Assembly: GCA_964364175.1 (NCBI GenBank) | Contig: CAYILR010000040.1 | Coordinates: forward strand, 1-43,308 | DNA from: CAYILR01 sp964364175 | GTDB lineage: Bacteria > Bdellovibrionota > UBA1018 | DNA length: 43,308 nucleotides | Reading direction: 5' to 3' | Shown here: one piece after another, positions 13,607-21,100 of the stretch | How the letters are laid out: each line of letters starts with the position of its first letter | How positions within the stretch are numbered: the first letter of the stretch is position 1 | Made by a program: the position numbers and the translations under genes | Notes under the pieces: generated by a model | Told to the model about the DNA's origin: nothing | The model's input: the letters and a program-made list of their open reading frames with translations, nothing else | Database searches by the model: none

Positions 13607-15751
13607 ATGGTGCTTCGGATCTACCCACAGCCCACGCTCTTCGACGAGAACGTGGCGCTGATCCGCAACGCGACACCCATCACCGTGTCGTCGTTCTATC
13701 TGCGGCGGCCGTACTTCATCCCGTGGTCTGCTCTGGCCTCCACGTTCATCCTCGAAACGGATGAGCCCGAGGCGGTCCACGAGATCACCATCAACCGCAC
13801 CGAGAAGACCGCTCTGGTCCCCGGCCAGAGCTTCTTGACGCTCTCGTTGCAGATGCTCAAGGGCGCAAACCGGATCGAAGTCAGCACCCCGAACCAGTCC
13901 ATCTACATCACAGTCGCGGCCACGGCGGTTGAGTCGTGGATTCGCGCAATGGGGCGCGAATACTACTTGGCTGTTGGTCGCCGGCTAGGAGACATCCAAG
14001 CGCACTTCAACACGCCATGGACTACGCGAGCCTCGGCGTACTTGCTCTCCTTCACCGACCTTTTCCTGCCGGCCCGGATGCCGAAGATCCAACAGACCAG
14101 GCTGGCAGTGCTCACCAGCATGGGCGGCCGGCTAGGTTCTGGTGACGGTGTAAGGACGATGGCCTCAGCGGTCTCGTACTCGACGCCGCCGGTGGGGAAG
14201 CTGTTTCCGGCCGAGTTCGCGATGCCGGGAGCCGACTATCTCTATCCTCACGTCACCACGCACCCGACGACAGGCGAGACGCAAGGCCGGCTGTTCGATC
14301 TGTGGTTCGCCAACTCCTGCCTGGCGACACATCAAGCCTTGTTCCAAATGAGCTTGGCGTTAGGAGGTGAAGACGTCCCAAGCCCGAAACCCATCAAGCT
14401 CGTGAACATCGACGACAAACAAGTGCTGCTCCAGTACATGGACGGCCCGACGGAGGTCCACTACATCGATCCCTCGACGCCGGAGTGCTCGGACATCGAG
14501 TTTAGTACGGACTGTGACTCGTCACGCGCGTTCTGTTCGTTTGAGACGACCATCGACATGCTGATGAGCACGCCGCAGTTGCCTTTCGATGAGGTTGTTG
14601 AATCCCCATTGAACTTCGGCTTTTGGGACGAAGACGCCGCCTTGGACGCTTCCGCAGGTTCTGGTGAGCCCGGCCTTGGTGGCGGTGATGACGTGTTCGA
14701 TACCGTCGATATGGCCGATCCGTTTGGGGATGGCTTCCTGCTGTTCTCGCTCAGCCGACGTTTGGACCATCCTGCCTGCCTGGATACTCGTATTCAGCGC
14801 GGCCAGCGTATGGTGAAGTACGTCTTCCCCATCACGTCCTCGACACCACCAGCACTGACCCCAGAGCCTCCGTTCATTGAGGGTGCGCCTCTCACGCTCG
14901 ACGCCGATACGGGAGCCCCAAATCCCATCATCGGCGCTACGGTTTTGTGGATGACGAGCTTCCGCACCTTCCTCTATGAAGGGGACTACGTCCGGTTCGA
15001 GAACCCGGATGTCGAATACAGCGTCGTATCGTCATGGCCGGTGTTCGACGTCACCAAGATCATCAAGTCGGACGCGACCGCCACGTACACGCCGAGCGGC
15101 ACCGAGAAGATCATCACCGCGCCAACCGGTTTCTTCGAGCAGCGCCATGAGGGTCTGGGCCTTCAGGTGGGCGGTGCTCTGTTGTTTTCGATCGTGAGCA
15201 TCTCGGACGACGGCATTTCGTCCTACGCCACCATTGCAGGCAACCCGACCGCACCTCCTGGCGGCCCCCTCATCATCAACGTCTATGAGCCACTGAGAGA
15301 CCGGAGCGACACTTCGGAGCCAGTGGCTTCGGTACTTCAAGACACGGCTGGTCGTCGGACGTTCGAGGTCACCCTCTCCTCCGGCCTGCTTGCCAATCTT
15401 TCTAGCGGTGCCATCGCCTCTTACCGAGACGCGCCACGAGCTTCCGGCTCCTTCCTGGCCGGAGTGTCGGTCTTCGCAATGGCTTCGGACGTTGTGCCGC
15501 TACCGGGCGACCACCTGTTCTTCAACTCCTCGACATTCCGGAGTATCAACGGGGCCATCGACACCGGTACCGTTCATCATACGACCGGCTGGAAAATCTA
15601 CACCATCACCATCGACGGAACGACACCCTCTCCGTTTGCTGACAACGTACCCCTCTATGTAGTGAGGGCAGATTCGTGCTGGCAGAACGGAGACCCAGTG
15701 ACGCCCCTTATGCTCATCACGCTTGCGCCACCGGCGTACATCACGCCATAG
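13607..15751 (+). CDS. Large virion/tail-type structural protein, 714 aa
   Basis: A long beta-rich, acidic protein with no recognised family. The opening LRIYPQPTLFDEN and repeated short beta segments, glycine-rich loops (SGEPGLGGGDD near 350) and Ser/Thr-rich C-terminal half fit a baseplate or tail structural protein. The ATG at 13607 has GAGG only one base away, so the GTG at 13610 (four bases after GAGG) may be the true start. It opens the late module and is followed by a paralogue-type fibre head protein. Function inferred from context. Confidence 0.6.
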   Translation: MVLRIYPQPTLFDENVALIRNATPITVSSFYLRRPYFIPWSALASTFILETDEPEAVHEITINRTEKTALVPGQSFLTLSLQMLKGANRIEVSTPNQSIYITVAATAVESWIRAMGREYYLAVGRRLGDIQAHFNTPWTTRASAYLLSFTDLFLPARMPKIQQTRLAVLTSMGGRLGSGDGVRTMASAVSYSTPPVGKLFPAEFAMPGADYLYPHVTTHPTTGETQGRLFDLWFANSCLATHQALFQMSLALGGEDVPSPKPIKLVNIDDKQVLLQYMDGPTEVHYIDPSTPECSDIEFSTDCDSSRAFCSFETTIDMLMSTPQLPFDEVVESPLNFGFWDEDAALDASAGSGEPGLGGGDDVFDTVDMADPFGDGFLLFSLSRRLDHPACLDTRIQRGQRMVKYVFPITSSTPPALTPEPPFIEGAPLTLDADTGAPNPIIGATVLWMTSFRTFLYEGDYVRFENPDVEYSVVSSWPVFDVTKIIKSDATATYTPSGTEKIITAPTGFFEQRHEGLGLQVGGALLFSIVSISDDGISSYATIAGNPTAPPGGPLIINVYEPLRDRSDTSEPVASVLQDTAGRRTFEVTLSSGLLANLSSGAIASYRDAPRASGSFLAGVSVFAMASDVVPLPGDHLFFNSSTFRSINGAIDTGTVHHTTGWKIYTITIDGTTPSPFADNVPLYVVRADSCWQNGDPVTPLMLITLAPPAYITP

Positions 15752-15759
15752 AAAATATC

Positions 15760-15867
15760 TTGACGGATGACCAACGCCAGGTTCTAACGCTGTTCGTCAT
15801 GCTGATAGCAGGTATCGGTGTCGGCCTTCCACTTGGCATTCTGATTAGGATCGACGGAAAGAGGTAG
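15760..15867 (+). CDS. Single-pass small membrane protein (start uncertain)
   Basis: The reading frame DDQRQVLTLFVMLIAGIGVG continues to a stop at 15867 and holds one hydrophobic span ending in a basic tail (IRIDGKR). The best start after the preceding stop is TTG at 15760, with little ribosome site. GTG at 15676 would overlap the previous gene by 76 bases. Size and position in the late module would fit a small lysis or membrane accessory protein; unproven. Confidence 0.45.
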   Translation: MTDDQRQVLTLFVMLIAGIGVGLPLGILIRIDGKR

Positions 15868-15869
15868 TT

Positions 15870-16301
15870 GTGGCATTCGAAACCCGCGCCCTGGTCTCGG
15901 ACGAAGGTCGTCGCCGAACAGCCGAGATGCTTACGACGGGCAAAAGCTTTCAAATTATCGGCTTCACGTTGGGCAATGCTGGCCACGATCCACTGGACCC
16001 AACGACGGCCTTGGCACCCGATCCAGCCATTACTGAATGCCCAGCCGTGGTGTTCGGCCCCAAGGCAGTCGCGAGCTTCACCTACGCGAACGACTACTGC
16101 CCGGTCTGGGAGTGCGTCGTCGACTTCGGTGAAGGCGTCACGTTGTTCTCGTCGATCTGCCTTCTGGCCCAGATCGTCTATTCCCCGGTGCCATCCGATC
16201 CGGAGTTGAACACAACGTTTTTGTACGCGGTGGCTCAGTTTCCACAACGTCCGAAGCTCGATACCGAGAGGCTGGTACTGCGTGTCGGAGTTCAAAAATG
16301 A
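15870..16301 (+). CDS. Tail-fibre-head-like protein, 143 aa
   Basis: The GTG start at 15870 has GAGG 5 bases upstream. The N-terminus AFETRALVSDEGRRRTAEML followed by FQIIGFTLGNAG resembles the opening of phage fibre/collar proteins (DUF3751-like: a loose helix, then 'ITHFxxGxGG'). A related sequence occurs in the gene at 25380 (GLRFIATHVAYGSSGYNLGTPT). No membrane or signal segment. A virion role at the baseplate or fibre base is likely. Confidence 0.6.
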   Translation: MAFETRALVSDEGRRRTAEMLTTGKSFQIIGFTLGNAGHDPLDPTTALAPDPAITECPAVVFGPKAVASFTYANDYCPVWECVVDFGEGVTLFSSICLLAQIVYSPVPSDPELNTTFLYAVAQFPQRPKLDTERLVLRVGVQK

Positions 16302-16480
16302 TGAGCGCTGATTACACAACTTCCACGTCTTCAAACGTGAGTGTCTCTTACGTCTTTGAGGAGATGGTCACTTTGACGGTGGATGGGGTTACCATCACGT
16401 TGCCGAAGCGTATCGTGCTTGCTCTTGCCGCTATGGGCGAACACCTGGCTTTGGAGCAGCTTCGGAAGGTGTTGTCGTGA
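16298..16480 (+). CDS. Hypothetical protein, 60 aa
   Basis: Starts ATGATG over the previous stop; either ATG could be used. Thr/Ser-rich N-terminus, a beta-type centre VTLTVDGVTITLPKR and a C-terminal helix. Not recognised. Confidence 0.6.
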   Translation: MMSADYTTSTSSNVSVSYVFEEMVTLTVDGVTITLPKRIVLALAAMGEHLALEQLRKVLS

Positions 16481-16698
16481 GCTACATTCGTGAAGTGAGA
16501 AACGGCGGGGTTGACTTCGCGGGCCGGTGCCTCTCGTGCGGCCGGTACGCGGAGTCGTCGGCTGGCTGTACACCATGCTGGCAGCGCCAGATGTCGGAAG
16601 CCGCGACCTCGGTCATCACAATGCCCGAGGAGCCTGTTTTCACGTATCCGACGTTCCAGGTGCGGATACCGGTCTTCACTAGCCTGTTGAAGTCGTAG
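16477..16698 (+). CDS. Small cysteine-rich protein, 73 aa
   Basis: GTG start at 16477 overlaps the previous stop. Cysteines in CLSCG (18-22) and CTPC (31-34) make a four-ligand zinc ribbon. The last codons include CCTGTTG, which pairs with CAACAGG 100 bases downstream (see the structured element). Function unknown. Confidence 0.6.
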   Translation: MSYIREVRNGGVDFAGRCLSCGRYAESSAGCTPCWQRQMSEAATSVITMPEEPVFTYPTFQVRIPVFTSLLKS

Positions 16699-16798
16699 CG
16701 CGGTTTAGCGTATCCCGCTCCGGAGCCCTCGAAACGCTTTGCTGTTGCCTGCCCGTAACGAAGACGGGTGCGGACCAAACCCGCCGGGCTCCAACAGG
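16683..16798. ncRNA. Highly structured intergenic element between convergent genes
   Basis: Nested inverted repeats: CCTGTTG (16683-16689) with CAACAGG (16792-16798), and GGAGCCC (16722-16728) with GGGCTCC (16786-16792). Inside are CCCGT-AACGAAG-ACGGG (16752-16768), GCGG-ACCAAAC-CCGC, and an AGCGcGG/CCCGCT hairpin (16698-16719). Read on the minus strand, the inner part is tRNA-like: 7-bp acceptor, D-like arm and an anticodon-like arm with loop CTTCGTT. It lacks a proper T-arm, so it is not a functional tRNA by these criteria. It lies between the ends of two convergent genes. It may be a bidirectional terminator, a tRNA-like remnant or a small RNA. Confidence 0.45.
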
Positions 16799-16838
16799 TG
16801 GACGGATATGCGACACTAGCGCGGAAGCGGGCCTGGGT

Positions 16839-17894
16839 CTAGCGACATTCGACCAGGTTCTGGTTGGTGTCGATGTACCCACCCACTGCGATGTGGGCGA
16901 GAAGCTGGTCGACCCGGCATTGGGACGTGATGGAGTCGATCCACATGAACGTGCCGCCAACACTCTGCAAGCTCTCGATAGGCACGTAGGAACCCGTACC
17001 AGGGTTCGTGGTCGCCAATAGCGTCAAGGCGGGATGATGCAGAACAATCATGTCTCCATCAACAGTTGTCAACGAGACTAGACCGATCAGTGAGGCGAGA
17101 GACGAGTTGGTGTTGAGGATGAAGCTCCCTACTCGTTGGAGCCGTTCCAGCCCTTCGAGGCTGGTGATCCGGTTGGAGGAGATTTCCAACCGGCCATGAA
17201 CTCGCGTCAAGCTCGACAGGCTTTGAAGGTTCAGTAGGCTACCTGTCTGGTCGTAAAAGGTGAGGTCCCCCACCACCTCGGTACAGCCCCGAAAGAGGGC
17301 CGCGTCCTGCAATGACGCGATCGTCACGTTACCAGAAACTTGCGTACCCGGTGCTGCAATCAAACATCCCGGCGGAGGAGGCGGAGGAGGCGGAGGAGCT
17401 TCGACTGTGATGTTGAGCGTGGTACTGGCACTGCCACCCGCGTTCGTGCAGGTCACAGTCACAGAAGTGGTCGTAGAGATGAAGGCTTCTTCGCAGTACG
17501 TCTCATACGTTGTTACGAAGTTGAACGGAGATCCGGCGCTGCACGTGGCCGGTGTTGAGCTTCGCTGGAGGCACAGCATCACAAGCTCGCCCCCTATTTG
17601 GACGACCGCAGGACTCGCGGTTGCGTCTAGGATCTGTGGCGGCGGGGGAGGAGGGGGAGGCGGCGGTGGAGGCGGATCGCCCTCACCTTCGCCCTCAGAC
17701 GAATCTCCCTCTCCCTCACCTTCGCCCTCACCCTCCGCCGGGTCTCCCCTTCCCTCACCTTCGCCCTCACCTTCAGATGGGTCCCCTTCACCTTCGCCTT
17801 CAGATGGGCTTCTCCGGTCAAGCTCATCCGGGGTTGACTCGGGGGCGTTCCCGCAAGCAGAAAGCAGCAAGACAAGCAAGATTGTGCTTCGCAT
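16839..17894 (-). CDS. Surface lipoprotein with Gly-Glu repeats, poly-Pro linkers and L-domain-like repeats
   Basis: A 351-residue predicted outer-membrane lipoprotein. The start ATG at 17894 has AAAGGAG 4-5 bases upstream and gives MRSTILLVLLLSACGN, a lipoprotein signal with cleavage before Cys14; an upstream ATG is rejected. Next come Glu-Gly repeats (SEGEGEGDP type), 13 prolines, an Ig-like domain, 9 more prolines, and leucine-rich segments (LSSLTRVHGRLEISSN, LEGLERLQRVGSFIL) like receptor L-domain repeats. This linker style is common in Myxococcota-type surface proteins. It lies opposite to all neighbours inside the virion module, so it is probably cargo expressed on the cell. A superinfection-blocking role is inference. 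Confidence 0.75.
   Translation of the reverse strand: MRSTILLVLLLSACGNAPESTPDELDRRSPSEGEGEGDPSEGEGEGEGRGDPAEGEGEGEGEGDSSEGEGEGDPPPPPPPPPPPPPQILDATASPAVVQIGGELVMLCLQRSSTPATCSAGSPFNFVTTYETYCEEAFISTTTSVTVTCTNAGGSASTTLNITVEAPPPPPPPPPGCLIAAPGTQVSGNVTIASLQDAALFRGCTEVVGDLTFYDQTGSLLNLQSLSSLTRVHGRLEISSNRITSLEGLERLQRVGSFILNTNSSLASLIGLVSLTTVDGDMIVLHHPALTLLATTNPGTGSYVPIESLQSVGGTFMWIDSITSQCRVDQLLAHIAVGGYIDTNQNLVECR
17637..17815 (-). repeat. Low-complexity coding repeats: poly-Pro and Glu-Gly tract
   Basis: 17637-17675 is a run of 13 proline codons, read on the plus strand as ngg triplets. From about 17676 to 17815 are repeated (CCCTCACCTTCG)-like units coding Glu-Gly pairs and GD/DP joints. A second poly-Pro run of 9 codons lies at 17370-17396. 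Such tracts can change length by replication slippage. Confidence 0.8.
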
Positions 17895-17968
17895 AGGACT
17901 CCTTTGGACGGTCAGCACCAGCAGCGTAGCACGAACCTACGCATGTTTGCTTGCAAGACAAGGCGTCA

Positions 17969-17985
17969 CATACGCACAGTGTATG
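17969..17985. promoter_or_regulatory. Inverted repeat upstream of lipoprotein and fibre genes
   Basis: CATAC (17969-17973) and GTATG (17981-17985) flank GCACAGT between divergent genes at 17894 (minus) and 18119 (plus). The 200-base gap holds no good promoter for either gene by eye: TTGACG at 18014 has no suitable -10. It may be an operator. Confidence 0.3.
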
Positions 17986-18118
17986 CGTTGACCCTACGCC
18001 GTGCTGGTCTTGACGGCCGTGAGGAAAGGCAACGGCGGTGGAGGGCTTGAGAAAAGGCGGCGAGGTCCTGACGAAGCAACCCTCACTCGTAGGCGCAGAA
18101 GCGCGGGAGTGAGAACGC

Positions 18119-21100
18119 ATGACTCTTTCCATGAAGCTGCGGTGGCGTGAACCCGACGCAAGCCAGTCAATCAACCTTCGCCTGAAGGACGTTGCGGCAA
18201 AGGGTTTCTTGCCGTTCCAACCGGGCTCCACGACGCTGCTTGGCGCGGAGATCTCGCCGGTCCCGTTCGTTCTCCAGGTCACGGTCAGCCCCTTCGTCCT
18301 CTCGAACTTCGACGGCGCGGTCGTTCTCTCGGACGCGACAAGCTCAGCGCTCACAGTCGCTGATGGGCAGATCAACTACGTTGTCTGCCGTGCTCGCTAT
18401 CGGCTGCTCGACACTCCCATCCTCCAGATGCAGGTGATGACCCAGGCGGCCTACCTGGGTGATCCAGAACTGAACTGGCTGCACGTTGTCGGCGTCGTCG
18501 ATCTTTCGGTTGGTGGCCCGTATGCCTCGGTTCCCACGACCCGGATCTTCTATGAGAACCGGCACGCGGTTGACCAACAGACACGGTCTTCGTGGCGCGA
18601 ACCCGTAGCCACCTCCGGCCTCCTGCCGTTGCCTCCTGCCGATCATAACCGCCAAGGCGACGTGCGCCTGGTGACAAGCACTGGCTCACTCTACTGGTGG
18701 AACGAGTCAGGTTCGCTGTGGGAGGTGTTCGACGAGGTTCCCCTCATCGTCCACCGCGACCACGAGCACGCCAATGGCATCACCGGCGACAGCGCAGTAG
18801 GAACGCTCCTGCCGGGCGTCAGCGGTGCAGGTGCCCTCCAGGCCATGGACATCGGCGCCGTGGCTGTGGGCAGCGCGTACACGGTCAACGGGCGGCTCCT
18901 CCAAACCCCCGCAGTCCTCACTTCGACACTGGCTTCCTCGGTCGGTGCGGTTCGTGGCCTCCTTCGGGCTGAGATCGATGAGCTTGCAGCGTTCTCCTAC
19001 TCCTACCGAGTGTTCTTGGCTGGTGCCAACAACATCAGTTACGCGCGCATCGTGGACATCAGCGACACGCACGGCGCGGGCACGTACACGCTCACCTACG
19101 ATGCCACCGGCGGCACCTTGTCTTGGGACGCTGGTCCCGCAGTGGCGGCTCCTGTAGCTCCTAGCGGGCTGCGTCGTTATCGCCTGTACCGCCCAAACGG
19201 CATCGATTGGATCGAGGTCGTGGCGTACAGCGCACCAGCGGTCCCTGGCGTCACGGTCAGTGACTCCTACACCGTAAACGCGCCTACGGACTTCGAGACG
19301 CGCTTCCTCGTCGCACATTGGTTCTGGGACGGCAGTGGCGCCTTGCCTCTCATCGTGGGGCAAGACAAACGCCGCTTCGGGAACATGGCGTTCCCGCAGA
19401 TGGGCACGGAGTTCAAGGACGTCCAGTTCTATCCGCCTGAGACCGAGCTTCGCGGCAACATGGTCTACTCCGGGGGCACGTGCTCGGCGCTGGCCGGCCT
19501 GAACCTCCGTATCACCGGCCCTATCGTCGCCTACGTCCAAGGGCAGCGTTTCGTGGTGGCCGGCAGCTACAACGGCACACTGCTGACTGCATCATCGACC
19601 AGCTACCTGTACATCGATGATGCCGGGGTGCTTCAGATCAGCACCACTGACCCGGCTACTGTATTCGACAGTGACGGTCGCTCGTTGCAGTTTGCTGAGG
19701 TGGCGAGTGTTGTCACTTCGGTTGGCTCCATCACCACGATTACGGACCTTCGTGATCCGCAGTTGATCGTCGGTGCCGCAACACGCAACGCTCGCGTGCG
19801 GTACACGACGACGGCTGCCGCCCGTTGGCAGGAGGCCAACAAGCGGTTGGTGATTGAGGATACTGCCCCCGGTGCAGAGAGCACGACGCTGGAAACAGGT
19901 GGCTACCGCGCGGTAACTGGTACCTACTCCGCACCGTCGTCAACCATGACGTTTGATGACGTGAACACGCTAGTAACGGGAACCGTTACCCTCACCAACG
20001 GCCTACCCTCCATGACCGGCTCGGGCACGTTGTTCTTGACTAGACTACAGCCAGGAACGCAGTTTCGTGTGCTGAGCCAGAATGGTGGCGCCGCTCCAGA
20101 GGAGTCAACGGTCTACACCGTACTGTCGGTGGCCTCAGATACGTCGGCCACATTGACCTCCAACTATACTGGCGTCACCGGCGGCGGTAAGACCATTACC
20201 CGCGTATTTAGTGTCACAAGCTCCGGAGTTTCATTATCCTCTGGCACGTTGCAGCCTGGTTCGCCAAACCCCAGCATCATTTCCGCCTTGTACCAATCCC
20301 AGCTTGGCAATGTGCGCGGTTTGGGCGTAGATGACAGCGGCGGTGCCGGCTTAGCTCTATCGTTCCTGGCTAACTCAGTGACCATTGCCACCGGCCAGTT
20401 GCGGGATTTCACACTACGTCAGGTTTACGTTGGCACTGCCATCACCCTTGACACAACCGCACTGGCCGACGGTGTCTATGTTGTGGCATGGGATCAGACC
20501 GCTAACTTCTCGGCTGGTGGCTTCTCCGTAATCAGTGCAGGCACGGCGGAGTGGCGCCGGCATATCGCACTAGGCTTCTTGCAGAAATCCGGTGGGGTGA
20601 ACACGGCAATCACCGATTGCGCCATTCACTCCGCAGGGCATAGTGCTCAGCTTGGCTTCACCGTGGGCCAGGACCCGGCTGGTAGCGGCTTGGATCAGTT
20701 GTCCAACTTCCGTAGCCTACGCGCTGCCATGGTCTTCAGGTGCGCTTACGCCGCTACCCCTTACCTGCCGCGTCATTTCATCCTAGTTGACGACATCGTG
20801 GAGCCCACGCCCATCGACTTCACTAGCTGGGAGCTAAGCGGTCTTACCGGCACTCGTCTGAATGGGATGAGTGTTGTGGGAATGATTAGCGGAGGCGGAT
20901 ACAACAAGGTACAAGTATCGTGGGGTACGGCGAGCGTAGGGGCCACTACTCCGTTGATTGACTTTCAGTATGCAGTTAACTCCGTCTCGTTCGAGAATGT
21001 TCTCTTCCAATATCTAGGCGATCCCGGTGCCGCCGACTGTTGCTGGATCAAAGACCCTGGTGCCAATCTCATGGTTAAGAACTGTGAATGGCAGACGGTG

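Noticed and set aside
15760..15787. TTGACG at 15760 as a late promoter
   Set aside because: At 16 bp spacing the -10 is TTCTAA, a poor match. The site also serves as the possible TTG start of a small membrane protein.
16722..16793. A tRNA gene
   Set aside because: The 7-bp acceptor and an anticodon-like arm exist, but there is no normal T-arm, the plus-strand loop has A at position 33, and spacing between arms is wrong. Kept only as a structured element.
17260..17991. Plus-strand frame coding for long glycine and Ser-Pro runs
   Set aside because: It is the complement of the poly-Pro and Glu-Gly tract of the lipoprotein. The lipoprotein has a good signal and ribosome site.
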